From NCBI RefSeq assembly GCF_049243985.1, contig NC_135372.1:69465818-69529817 (forward strand): a stretch of DNA of 64,000 nucleotides. The letters run 5' to 3'. Origin of the DNA: Paroedura picta. Its lineage: Eukaryota > Chordata > Lepidosauria > Squamata > Gekkonidae. Below are positions 12,350-22,460 of this stretch, piece by piece (the first letter of the stretch is position 1; each line of letters begins with the position of its first letter). The notes beneath the pieces were generated by a model, which saw only the letters and a program-made list of their open reading frames with translations, did not search any database and was not told the DNA's origin. The position numbers were made by a program, and so were the translations under genes.

Positions 12350-13536
12350 TAATCTTATCAATTGTACTTTTAAATAAAAGAAACATTTATACCTAAATTT
12401 TATTATGATTCAGCTTGGGAATATGTCCAAGTTTTTTTATTACAGAACATACCTTACTTTTTCATGACATTTTTACAGCTTTTATTACTTTGCTAGTTGT
12501 TTAACATCCATGTGATGACGAGACAGTAGGGGGCAAGAGCCACTGTGATAGTTATGGTAATGAGAGGAACCCTGGCATCTCTATGGGAAGAGAGCATTCC
12601 TTCTCAACTAAAAAACAAGCTAGTCCTTTAGTGAGGTAACACCTCTTGAATGAAAGGTACAGGTGTGGTGGGCTGGCACTTAGGTTGGCTGACACCTTTA
12701 TCTTGTGTATGTTTGCCATTAGGATGAGAGAGGGGACTGATGGAAAAGAGGGATGCACTAGGGATGGAGGCATCTTGCCACAAAGTATACATATAGCATG
12801 GCGTGCAAGGACCTTAGTTAATAACTATATTTTTGTTTATTGTGCTTAGTGCACTGACATCTGTCCTTGTAGTAACCTGAATTTGTGCCTTGGAGAAATG
12901 AAGTTGTTTAATTGGAGGGAGTCTGCACAAATCCTTAGTTATCTGTTTTGACTATTTGCCATGCTACAGCAATACACTCCTGTAGAGCTGGCCTCAGGCA
13001 ACACATATGAGAGAGGGAGAGAGGCTGGATTCTGCCCCAGGCAGCGACACTAGAAGGGAAGGCAAGACAGAGTTAGTCCTGCCCAATGTGAAACTACACT
13101 ATCTTATAAACTATCTTATAAATATGCTACTTTCTAGAGTATGGAAATCTGAAAAGCTCTCACAAAGAGCAGAACAAAATATATAAACTGGGCTGACTCC
13201 AGCAGACCAGCAATTGGCAGAAGTTGACAGCAAGTTTTTTTGTTGTGGCCCTCTTTGCACCACTTCCTTCTCTTCCCCTACAAAGCTAATCCTTAAGGTT
13301 GGCCACATTTGGAGATGGCATAGTTTCTTAAGGAAGCTATCCCTTGATTTGCACAAAAAGGCAGAGGAAGTGAATTCTGGTAATTCCCTCTGAGCTACTA
13401 CTTTTCTCAAGACCCTCAGATCTTAGGAAAAATTTTGCTGTGGGAAACCTCTTACCTAAACTCACTCCATTTGTGGTCCTGCAGAAGCTCAGTCTTATAC
13501 AAATACAGTACAGCTATGTCTACTTTACAAAACATT
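12350..13536. other. TYW3 3' flank
   Basis: The part nearest the stop (12.84-13.54 kb) is probably the TYW3 3' UTR on the minus strand. The rest is unremarkable. No other gene was recognised. Confidence 0.4.
12836..12841 (-). terminator. TYW3: candidate TYW3 polyadenylation signal
   Basis: On the minus strand AATAAA lies about 0.7 kb beyond the TYW3 stop codon. It is the first canonical hexamer I found in that direction. No transcript evidence is available. Confidence 0.3.
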
Positions 13537-13765
13537 TCAGTGAAAAAAATTAAAATTGCTTTCTGTGTCATCTTCACTTTCCAGCCCTTTGGTTTTCTGT
13601 GCAGAAGTGCATTCATTATCTTCTTGTGTCCCTTTTGATTTTCTCCTGCTTCTATGAGAGTCCATAGTATTGTTCTGTCCTGTACTACTCTGTTCACTCT
13701 CCTTAACAGGCAAGCTACTGATATGGTCCCTGTTTTCCAAAGCAAACTGCAGTGAGCTGTAAAAT
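13537..13765 (-). CDS. TYW3: TYW3 coding exon 6 with stop codon
   Basis: After the split codon the exon reads [14 protein letters not shown], matching human RFYNCLQHALERE. It then encodes a Ser/Lys/Glu-rich tail with SRRKSKG and ESEDDTESN, ending in FNFFH and TGA (complement of 13537-13539). The tail is low complexity, so the terminal residues are supported by the open frame only. Confidence 0.9.
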
Positions 13766-16700
13766 CTGAAACAGAAAGAAATGTATAATTAGATTTCTTA
13801 ATGATTTTCTGGACATCACCTGTCTGTTCCATTCCTGAAACTGCTTATCATACAGATGTGTCAAGAATCTATGACTTTTTAGAGCACTGAAAGCAAATTA
13901 ACTATTTAAAATACTTGGGACCCCCCCTCCCATTTTCAGAACAGTTTTTTCACCATGTCACTCCTTTACCCTAAGTAGGCACTAGTCAAGCAACTTACAT
14001 AATGAACTGCTACAGCAGATTTTGAATACACTTACCTAGATACTCTGTTGTGCTATCAAACAGCATACATTTTAAATGAAAGGCTCCAGTGAAGCTTTGA
14101 AAATACGGAATGGACTTTCTCCTAACATGTTCCAAGTTGAATTATCTATTTATCATTTTTATTCCATCCCCTTCTAAATAGCTTACAATAGCATACATAC
14201 TTTTCCTGTACTACTAACATGTTCCAAGTTGAATTATCTATTTATCATTTTTATTCCATCCCCTTCTAAATAGCTTACAATAGCATACATGCTTTTCCCC
14301 TCCTGCATTTTATTCTCCTAACCCTGTGAGGTAGGTGAAACAGAGCAAGAATAACTGCCCCAAACTTGGAATTTAAGCCTAAATCTGAGTCTGACACTCT
14401 ATGGTAATCATAGCACGGCTTATGGAAAGCCATATTCACAATTACCATCAACTGAAAGAGCCACTGACTGCTTTATGTCCTGTACGCCAGTGGTCACCAA
14501 CCTGCGGGCTGCGGCCCAGTGCCGGGCCGCAAAGGCCATGGCGCCGGGCCGCGGCTCCCTCTCCCTGCCCCCCCCCGCAGTAAAAAACTTCCCAGGCCGC
14601 AAGCTTGCGGCCCGGGAAGCTTCTTACTGCAGGAGGGCGGGAAGAGGGAATCAGGGCCCCAAAAGTGCCGCACATGTGCGATTTTGGCCGTGCATGGCGC
14701 ATGCGCATGCGCAATGCGTGGGCGGGGCAGTTGCCCTGCCGGTCCCCAGCCTCAGAAAGGTTGGGGACCACTGCTGTACGCCACTCCAAGCACGCATATA
14801 CAATCATATGAGATGTGACTATAAATATTAAATATGACAGGGAGGCTGAGATTGCAAGAGAACAGTTTACGTCGATTCACCTATTCAATTTGTGGTTGAA
14901 ATGAGATTTCTGCCAGGGACCTCCTGAATTACAGCCCCTCCTCTACCCCATGCATAATATGAAAAAAGTATTCTCTATCTTCCAAAGAAATATTAAGTAG
15001 TGGGTTTTGACTACTTGTATCAATAGAGAAAAAATTCCATATCAATGCAGTGAAATTTGATATCACACTGAGTCTATTTCAGTTTAGCCATCCAGCCAAC
15101 ATTAAAGGTTACATTTTTCTAGATGCAATATTTAACTCTTTCTACATCTATTTGTATTTCCTAGTAGTCAACAAACCTTTTGATTCTTCTCATGTTTTCT
15201 TCCATCTTCTGATTAGCAACTTGAACCACAAAGTCAACATATTCTTCATTGACCATCAATTTTCCCTTCTGGCTTAGTGGAACCTCTAAGCAATGGGTAC
15301 TGCGGACAGCCTAGAATGATACAAAAGCAGTACCCTGAATATTACTGGTCATTAAGGTGTTCACTGCTATATCAGTCAGAGAAGCTTTTTAAAAGAAAGT
15401 AAGATTATTTTATTAACTTTTTTTGGGGGGGAAGGTGTCAGACATGAGTGACAGAGGCAGGCACTGTTTGATCACAGGGAACAATATCCTATTATAGTTT
15501 TTGAGTACTATATATAATTGGATGAAAACTAAGGGTGGATCACATTTTTCGCAGGTGGCTGTGACCGCAGGCGTGCCTGAGACCTGGCTGAGATTACAAG
15601 AACACACCTTTACATGGGTAGTGTAAACAAAGTGGGCTGCCCTCAAAGAAATTGGTAGTAGGACATGCATACATTATCTGTTTGGGTCACGCCACAGCTG
15701 TCCTCATATAATCCTGATCAGGAAATGGGCCCAGGAGTCTGATCTGTTAGGCAGCTGTGGACATCAAGTAGCACAAAAGAGAAACATACCATCATAATTT
15801 TCCCTTTTCGACCAACAGTTATACCCGAGTTCCTGAAACCAGCTTCTAAAGCCACTGTGTGCTAAAAAAAAAGAGAAGGAACATCCTTTATGGATATATA
15901 TTAGCACTCAAATTCTGAAACATTTTAGGCACATTAGCAAGTACTTAATACTATTTTAAATCCATTCAGGAATGTGCCTAGTTTCAAACTATTCTGTTCA
16001 ATTATAGCTGAGCATTAAGAACAGACTTTGCATTAAAGTTTTCCAAAATGTCATAGCAGAAAGATGTCCTGCAAATGGCATGCAACTACAGAACAAGTAT
16101 AATCACAATACCTATTGTGCAATGCAGTCAACAGTACTGTGAAAATAGTTTTCAAAGTCAGAAAAAGTGGATTAACTCACAAGCAAAAGTTATCTATTTC
16201 CCTTTTTTGTATGTCAAAGACTGTTTTGAAAATGGCCCATAACTTTAAAATTAGCATTCAATATGAGAGTATTTATGAACAGGGTTATTTCAGGAAGGAA
16301 TAATGCAGTAAGCATTTCCCATTTAGCACTTTTTAAGGATTACTACCACATTACTAAAATCTCAGAACAAGGTATAAGAAAATTAAATATAATGGGCTGA
16401 ATGTAGACTGAATTGTTAATTCCCTTCTCCTGCTGGACTCCGCTCATGACATTCCTCAGGGTCTCTTATGCTCCAAGAGTAACATTTTGTGGAGACCATA
16501 GGTGGCCATGGGGGGGGGGGGGTTGAGGAAAATTTTGGATCCAATCCAACTTTTTGATTGTTATTGCTATGAACCAAAGTAACAGGGAAAAAAATCTTGT
16601 GCAAGATTACATTTGCTCCTGAAAGATAATCCAGATCATATCCTTTCCACATGACCTGGTTACTAATGTCAGGCAACAGAGAAACTTGTCAGACAGATGG

Positions 16701-19700
16701 GACATTTCTGAAATTCTCACTTCAACCAAGTTACCAGAATCTTTGCCAGTGGTTTAATTTTTTTTTTACCTATGAATATCGCATCTGCAGAAATTATACA
16801 AGCCCCATTTTTCTATCATCGTATTTTCACAGTCCCAGTTGTTAAACAAAGTACTTCAGGGAATATGTTCAGTCAAGAGCCAGCTGTTCCTTATGTAAAA
16901 GGGATGGAAATTAAATGCAACAGCAATATTTACCAGTAGCTGGGCGTCTTGTAGCTCTTGACACTGCACATGAAGTACAAACGGTTCAAATTTGAATATG
17001 GCATCATTGGTGGCTTTCTGCAAGGCTGTAAGCTAAAAGATTCACAATATCAGTACTGAAAATAGGAACAAATAACAACAATATTAAAAACAATTAGCCT
17101 ATTTACCACCTTAAAGCATTGTGAACAGCAGGTAAATCAAGGGTTTCCATTCAGCCTGTTATGACAGGTTCCTGTGGCCTTTCAGTAAGTACCTTTAAAG
17201 AGGTGAAATGAATGCAGCCACAAAGCCAGCACTTTGGCAACTGATGTTAATATATTTAATCCTAAGCAGTTAAGAAGTATTGGAAACAGTTTAACTTAAA
17301 AATGAAAAATGATTAATGCTTATTTGCAATTATCACCCACCTAAGAAACAAATATGACTGCTAAGGGCCTTGACCAAATTTTTCTTGGTGGTCTCCCATC
17401 ACAGGAACAGTCAACAGACAAAGAAACCAACTACAATGCAGCTTAAAATTGAACTTTTGGTTATAAGAGCTGGTGCAACAAGTACTTCAAAGAAAGCTCT
17501 GGATGTTTGCTTTCCGTGTGTGTGTGTGTGTGTAACTTTGCTGGACTGATGGCTTAGCCTAAAGAAACTTGTTTTTTTCAATATACTCCTTAAAATTGTG
17601 TATTGTAATGCATGAATATTGTTACATTATAGCTTCTAGATCATTAATTTCCTGAAAGGGGCTCAACTTAAAAGTTAAAAAAAAAAACGATGTAATTTCC
17701 TATTACATCTTCAAATGTATGTCACACGCCTTCCTTCATGAAAGCCAAGTGCTAAACTCCCAGTGGGTGTGGGATAAGACTCTCAATGAATAAATATTAA
17801 AGTATAACCTCTGGAACTATAATTATATACTGCTGGGCTTGAAACATGTCTTTTTCATAACTCAGAAATAGGCATTTTTCATTAAAACATAACAAAGTTT
17901 TACCATGTGTTTTTTTTTTATTAAAGACAGTGGTGCCAGAGTGAGGGATTACCATGGCAAGGGATTTCCTTCCTGACTCTCAGTCTGCAGGTGCAAGCCA
18001 CAATATCCATCCAATTATAAGAACAAAGTTTTGCAGAAAACCTACATTTGGCAAGTAGCAATGTATGTTTTCATGATGGAAGGCATTTATTTATTTTCTT
18101 CTTTTATATCCTGCAATTCTTCCCAGTGGGGACCCAAAGCAGGTTACATCACCCTCTTTTCCTTCATGTTGTCTTCATAACAACCAATATCAATATTTAT
18201 TTACAGTCATTCAGACCACAAATACTTCATAACAACCTTATGAATTAGGTTAGGTTGAGAATATGTGATTGGCCCAAGACCACCGAGGAAGCTTATACAA
18301 AAGAACAGACCTGAGACTCCCAGATAATAGTCCAACACTCTAATAGCTACACCATACTAGCTCTCAATACATTTGAATGCATTATTATTACTAGCAAATT
18401 AGTGGCTCAAATATGCCAAAACAAAGTTTGCATTTTCTTGCCAGTGAACAAAGCGGACACATAGGAAGAAGAAGAACATGACAAAGAAGAATTGGTTCTT
18501 ATATGCTGCTTTTCTCTACCCGAAGGAGTCTCAAAGCGGTTTACAGTTGCCTTCCCTTTCCTCTCCCCACAACAGACACCCTGTGAGGTCGGTGAGGCTG
18601 AGAAAGCCCTGATATCACTGGGGACACTAGGCTGCTGACTGGCATCCCCAGGAATTTGGGGCTGGACAAAATCACTCCCTCTTTCGCATTTTCCTGCTGC
18701 TTATGAAACAAGTACACTCTAATATGTAGAGTGGAATTCTGACCAAGTAACAGGAACATCAAATAATGCAAAAATATTTGCGTGTGTAAAGTGCCCTCAA
18801 GGGGCAGCCAACTTATGGTGATGTTGAAGTGTTTTCAAGTCAAGAGAGGTGCTTTGCTGTTGCCTTCTTCTGCATAGTGATCCTGGAACTTCTTGGTGTT
18901 CTCCCATCAAAATATTAACCAGGGACAACCCTGTTTAGCTTCTGAGATCTGACGAAATCAGGCTGGCTTGGGTCATGCAGGTCAGGGAATATCTTCTACG
19001 ATATAAAATTAATTAGTACATCTAATTAAATGGTCTCATTTTCTACCCTAGCAACTCTATTTTTGAGGTAAAAAGAAGAAAAATATACAGCAAACCATGT
19101 TAATTAACAACCATCATTCCACCATCACCTGGTAGATTTTAATAGAAACAAACATTTCTGATGCAGTAAACTTACCAGAAGACAGACACAATAGAATAAA
19201 ATTAACTAACACACAAGTTTCTATTACACTGAAATCTTTCATAACTGTTGGTTTAAAATGACTTTAACTGTCAACAGAGTTCATTCTGAGAAAGTAAAAG
19301 CTACAAAACACTAAAGCATTCTGAGAAAGTAAAAGCTACAAAAGGCAAACATTTCTGTCTTAATAGATGGTTTGAGGCCCAAGAAAAATAGCCAATTAGT
19401 ATAATGGACAGCTTCCTGATGGAAAGATGATGTAAGGCAATGCACTCTGTTTCCTCCTATAGGTTAATGTGAATATTAGTGGACCTACTCCAGTTTTGCA
19501 AGCATCTATAATTAATCCATCTTGCCCATAGGCTCTTATCTCTTTCAGGGCTGGAGCTAAAAATGTGGCATTTTTTTTCTCAAGACCTGCCGGCCATAAG
19601 AGTTAATGCAATTGTCTAGAGTTCCTATCAATATGGGCACTGACTGGATTTGGAGCATCATCTGATGCTAGAGGGCCAAGAGTATCATCGAGTTAGGGGA

Positions 19701-21383
19701 CTGCTGACTTGGTTATTTTATGCAACAGAGGCATGGGCTACTCTGAATAGTAGAATGCTTAAGCCTCTGGCTTTGAACTCTGGAATTGTGCATCTCAAGT
19801 TACACATCAGTGTCTTAGAAAGAAAAGTCAACTTGTATTTTTGTGCTATTTAATTGCCTAGCAGTAATCTTTTTGTTATCCTATAAACTTTTCCCTATTT
19901 TTAAATAAAAAGTCTGGTTTCTTCTGTAGCTTCCAAGATCCACAACTCTGAACTCAGCTGGCCTGTCATAGGGACCTAGGTCCCTATGAATAATTTTTAA
20001 AGACTGTCTTCAGATGTGAGTTTAAAAAAAACATACTTGTATCTGAAGTTATTAATGTAATTCTATTCATGTGGATAATAGTGTTTAGGAACCCACACTT
20101 GAGTCATGCATTCCTACAGAAAACCTTTTTATTACTATATATAGCACCATTTTTATAGTAACATTCTAAGCAATGGGTTTAGAAGGGTAACTCTACTTAG
20201 GCTGGCACCGTTAAGATCATATAAACCTCTTAAATCCATCCAGCACTGCCAAGTAAATTTTCTTATTGACTGTATATGAAAGGACAGAGGCATAAGCAAC
20301 CTTGAAGCATATGAAAATAACTGACAGAGTTTTCTTACCACATCTTCCACTCTACATAATTGATGGGTCACCATAAACCAGGTACAGTTTCGCTTTTGAA
20401 TCTCAAAGCCAGTATTAGGCTAGTGGGAGAAAAAACACTCCATAAGTTTTACACATATATGAAAAGTGACTGCTTCTCATTCCAAGTATAAATTGAAACT
20501 ATCACTATATGATGGAGAGAAGAAAAAGGACAGATGGGAGGCAGTGCAATGGCCTGTCTTAACAAGTAAATGGAAAGAGAGGGAGATGAACTAGGAAGTG
20601 AGGGAGATGCGATCCACATTTTGAATCAGCCACATTGGTTTCTAGTGAGAAAAGCTGTGCTCCAAAAGCCATAGAAATGGCCCTTCCTGCGCTAAACGAA
20701 TTGTAGCTGTTAACTGACCTGTAGAGGTAGGGGAAGGATTGAAGAAAATGGCTACTATTCTGGACCTATGCAGGCCAGTCTTTTGCATGTTCTCTTGGAA
20801 GTAGGGTCAACAAGACTTAGAAGCACTAAATAAAAAGAGAAAGATACAGGTGCTGCTGCCCTTCATAGCCTACAAACAGACAGAAAGAAATTCTTAACTG
20901 TGCAAGTCCACAGTAAGTCATCCTACATTCTTTACTGATGTGGGCACAGGAAGAAAACAAGGCACGGGGGGAGTAAGGATGCCAGTCTCCAGGTGGGACC
21001 TGTGACTCTGCCAGTATTATAGCTGGAGAAAACGAATGCTTTATGGCACTGTGCTTTATGGGATAGTACCCACGGGCATTCCTGTTCTCCCCAAGGTCAA
21101 ATCTTCAGGAGTTTCTCCACCTGGGTTTGGCAATTCTACCCTCCCCCTCCCCTTGTTCTGGTAACCCTAGGTGGGAAGCCACAGCAGTACTTACCTCGAC
21201 GGGGGTCGGCAGAGGAGGCTGCTCCAGCACCACAACACGCCCCGAGCACGAACTGGTGGTACAGAAGCTGTCCTGGTCATTAAGGAGCTGCACTAACCCT
21301 GCGATCGGCTCATCCACGCTGCCCTTCCGGCTCCCATCCAGCCGTGACAGTCGCTGCTCTTTCCAGCGCTTGAAGTCAGCCAT
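13537..21383 (-). CDS. TYW3: TYW3, tRNA wybutosine-synthesizing protein 3 (whole coding span, six exons)
   Basis: TYW3 carries out the SAM-dependent N-methylation that follows TYW2 in the synthesis of wybutosine at position 37 of tRNA-Phe (established family knowledge). Coding exons on the minus strand are 21383-21195, 20419-20339, 17032-16934, 15861-15790, 15310-15177 and 13765-13537. Every junction has GT/AG sites. The first four junctions are phase 0 and the last splits a codon. They join to 267 codons against about 259 in human. Recognisable blocks are SRKGSVDE (residues 18-25), TTSSCSGR (42-49), [12 protein letters not shown] (74-85), [11 protein letters not shown] (104-114) and [10 protein letters not shown] (131-140). 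The C-terminal exon is charged and poorly conserved, as in mammals. No internal stop was seen. The gene lies head to head with CRYZ, as in human. Identification is firm; the exon 6 tail rests mainly on the open frame and the RFY start block. Confidence 0.97.
14122..14305. repeat. 92-bp direct tandem duplication
   Basis: ctaacatgttccaagttgaa starts at 14122 and again at 14214. The units match almost perfectly over about 75 bases (catacatac versus catacatgc) before diverging. The duplicated segment includes the tail of a SINE. Confidence 0.85.
14214..14421 (-). mobile_element. Sauria-type tRNA SINE
   Basis: Reverse copy. The tail is attccatccccttctaaat, the body is ctaaccctgtgaggtaggtg, and a decayed tRNA head ends near 14421. 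Confidence 0.6.
14488..14773. mobile_element. hAT MITE, CAGTGGTC family, copy 1
   Basis: 286 bases. TIRs are CAGTGGTCACCAACCTGC and its inverse ending AGGTTGGGGACCACTG. The perfect 8-bp target duplication ctgtacgc lies at 14480-14487 and 14774-14781. The interior is very GC-rich (gcgggctgcggcccagtgcc) with no transposase frame. Confidence 0.95.
15177..15310 (-). CDS. TYW3: TYW3 coding exon 5
   Basis: This exon encodes residues 148-191 plus two bases of codon 192: [17 protein letters not shown], then MVNEEYVDF, then [12 protein letters not shown]. It corresponds to human AVRSTHGLEVPLSHKGK and the following segment. The donor is gtttgt; reading through it would meet a stop within four codons, which supports splicing here. 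Confidence 0.95.
15311..15789 (-). other. TYW3: TYW3 intron 4
   Basis: Only unremarkable intron sequence; poly-T and poly-G runs near 15419-15431. Confidence 0.8.
15790..15861 (-). CDS. TYW3: TYW3 coding exon 4
   Basis: This exon encodes 24 codons (residues 124-147), including [15 protein letters not shown], the best conserved motif of the family. A long T tract precedes the acceptor; the donor is gtatgt. Confidence 0.96.
15862..16933 (-). other. TYW3: TYW3 intron 3
   Basis: The intron contains a repeat near 16388-16520 related to 37084-37225 and a poly-G run at 16511-16522. Nothing else was recognised. Confidence 0.75.
16388..16520. repeat. interspersed repeat, copy also at 37084
   Basis: Shared order of blocks: gctgwwgactc, tatgacattccttagggtc-like sequence and agcaacattttatggg-like sequence. 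Both copies are diverged; the class is unknown. Confidence 0.4.
16934..17032 (-). CDS. TYW3: TYW3 coding exon 3
   Basis: This exon encodes 33 codons (residues 91-123), including [11 protein letters not shown] and LQDAQLL, which are near-identical to human TYW3. The acceptor is tttttag-like and the donor is gtaaat; both are phase 0. Confidence 0.96.
17514..17533. repeat. (GT)n microsatellite
   Basis: Ten GT units without interruption. Confidence 0.9.
18083..18366 (-). mobile_element. Sauria-type tRNA SINE
   Basis: Reverse copy. It has tttattttcttcttttatat tail sequence, the body aacaaccttatgaattaggt and tRNA head remains agtccaacactctaatagct. Confidence 0.65.
18481..18620 (-). mobile_element. 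tRNA-derived SINE, 'gttcttatatgc' family, head missing
   Basis: Reverse copy holding the tail and body up to agccctgatatcactg. The tRNA head is absent. Confidence 0.8.
18781..18990 (-). mobile_element. 5S-rRNA-derived SINE
   Basis: On the minus strand it has a 5S-like head (gatttcgtcagatctcagaagctaaacaggg, split here as gatttcgtcagatctc and agaagctaaacaggg; compare 5S GATCTCGTCTGATCTC and GGAAGCTAAGCAGGG). This is followed by aggcaacagcaaagcacctc and ends cataagttggctgc. It is a SINE, not a functional 5S gene. Confidence 0.75.
20339..20419 (-). CDS. TYW3: TYW3 coding exon 2
   Basis: This exon encodes 27 codons (residues 64-90), from [12 protein letters not shown] to LCRVEDV. It matches the human block GFEVQKQNCCWLLVTHKLC. 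The acceptor is ctag and the donor gtaagaaa; both junctions are phase 0. Confidence 0.96.
20420..21194 (-). other. TYW3: TYW3 intron 1
   Basis: It includes a 'GTTGCCAAC' repeat at 20969-21135. Nothing else was recognised. Confidence 0.75.
20969..21135. repeat. 'GTTGCCAAC' interspersed repeat
   Basis: ggatgccagtctccaggtgg at one end and ttctccacctgggtttggca at the other. It is related to the copies at 8327 and 63318. Confidence 0.45.
21195..21383 (-). CDS. TYW3: TYW3 coding exon 1
   Basis: This exon encodes residues 1-63. The ATG (complement of 21381-21383) follows a run of C residues and is followed by G, an acceptable initiation context. The exon contains SRKGSVDE and TTSSCSGR, the strongest TYW3 signatures. 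It ends PTPVE before the donor gtaagt. It lies in the CpG-rich promoter block, so it is much GC-richer than the later exons. Confidence 0.97.
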
Positions 21384-21640
21384 GGGGGAAGGCTGCGGCG
21401 ACTGTTTGGCATCCCTTCTCGCCCTACACTCCGCTCAGCGGACTCGCCTTGCGGGCGCCGCCATTTTACCCAGACGGCAGCCCGCGTGGGACGGACTGTG
21501 CAGCTGCCCCTCTCCTCTTTTCCTCGAGGGATTGGACGGCCGCTTTGCGCTTGCAGCCAGTTAGCTGAGGAACGGTTCCTGAGGAAGAGACGAGCTGACC
21601 CGAAGGGGGGTGGCCTCCGAGCAGCGGCGGGGGAAAGGCG
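21384..21640. promoter_or_regulatory. CpG-rich promoter of TYW3, part of the TYW3/CRYZ head-to-head promoter area
   Basis: CpG dinucleotides are dense from about 21150 to 21640, against AT-rich flanks. The stretch gccgccatttta (21457-21468) reads on the minus strand as aaatggcggc, a YY1-type core common just downstream of vertebrate housekeeping start sites. It lies about 75-85 bases upstream of the TYW3 ATG, placing the probable 5' UTR here. The transcription start itself is inferred. Confidence 0.7.
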
Positions 21641-21709
21641 TTCGCTGGCGGGGGCTCATGGGAATTGTAGTCCATGGACATCTGGAGGGCCGCAGTTGGA
21701 CTACCCCTG
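21640..21709 (-). mobile_element. right half of a hAT-type MITE in the TYW3 promoter
   Basis: The segment ends in the TIR-like ctacccctg (complement CAGGGGTAG). It contains tgggaattgtagtcc followed by catctggagggc, a pattern I recognise from abundant reptile hAT-derived MITEs. The left half is not clear. The embedded ACTACAATTCCCA resembles the ZNF143/THAP11 core. Confidence 0.55.
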
Positions 21710-21729
21710 CCCTATGACAACTACTTACA

Positions 21730-22030
21730 TGAATAAAAAGTAAATGGTCGATAATATTAAACATTTATTTTATTGGCACTTCAACAAAAAGGTGTTAAAA
21801 ACATGCTGTGCAGCAGCAACTAATCAGAAGCAAATCACAACTGTAACAAAAAAATTGCAGCAAATATTGTTTTATAGCTTAGTATAATCTATAGTTGTAT
21901 TCATTTATGGCAAGTCACTTAAGATATACAGATTAGCATGGGACTCCCACGCTCGTGGGGCCCCCACGCAAGCGCCCATCGGGTCCATGCATTAAGACAG
22001 CCCTGGCAGCTACATAACCCTATAGTGAAG
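21730..22030. other. AT-rich stretch between the two CpG-rich blocks
   Basis: No coding potential was recognised. On the minus strand it reads like a retroposed 3' end, with aataaaataaa near 21770, but no parent was identified. At its right end the short palindrome cccacg-ct-cgtggg lies at 21947-21960. Confidence 0.3.
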
Positions 22031-22460
22031 CTACCCCACAGATGCAGTCAGCTCGATTGCCAACGGAAGCGTTAGCTTCCCTTGCGGAGCAAACTCAGTC
22101 CAGACGGCTCCGCGCTTCCGCAGAGGGACTGTCAGACTCGGGTTAAACCATAGAGTCCGCATATTAATATCCAACCCGAACTTCCGGTTTTATTGGAACA
22201 CCGTGGTTGGCTGTGAGATTGTGAGCGCCCTCTATCCCTTAGCCGCCTCGATGATGGAAGCCTATGCCCCTTGCATAGAAATTTGGGACGGAAGTGCTGA
22301 TTGGAGCTGGGCAGCATGTGACTTCAGTTCTGTTCTGGCTTTATGAGGATTGCCGCAGCTCTAGGGGATTAACAGCCCTCACGTGAAGCGCCGCTTGCCT
22401 GAGGGGACGCTGTGGAGTGTGCAGCAAGATTTTTATTTGTCCCTTGGAAGGGTGAGAACG
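22030..22460 (+). promoter_or_regulatory. CRYZ: second CpG-rich block; probable CRYZ promoter and non-coding first exon
   Basis: CRYZ coding starts at 26948, directly after acceptor-like sequences, so a 5' UTR exon upstream is expected. This CpG-rich block ends in a good donor, aagg|gtgaga, at 22451/22452, and lies about 0.7-1.1 kb from the TYW3 ATG in the divergent arrangement. The exon boundaries are inferred and no start site can be fixed from sequence. Confidence 0.4.

Larger units (their letters stand above)
13766..15176 (-). other. TYW3: TYW3 intron 5
   Basis: The intron holds the tandem-duplicated SINE region (14122-14421) and a hAT MITE (14488-14773). Nothing else was recognised. Confidence 0.8.
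17033..20338 (-). other. TYW3: TYW3 intron 2
   Basis: A 3.3-kb intron holding three SINEs (18083, 18481 and 18781) and a (GT)n run at 17514-17533. The doubled segment attctgagaaagtaaaagct occurs at about 19283 and 19318 (a 35-base tandem repeat). No other gene was recognised. Confidence 0.8.

Noticed and set aside
18903-18987. 5S rRNA gene
   Set aside because: Only part of 5S is present, with many changes, joined to a SINE body. It is a 5S-derived SINE.
21127-21564. 145-codon plus-strand frame over TYW3 exon 1
   Set aside because: It is a shadow of TYW3 exon 1 and its CpG-rich promoter on the opposite strand.
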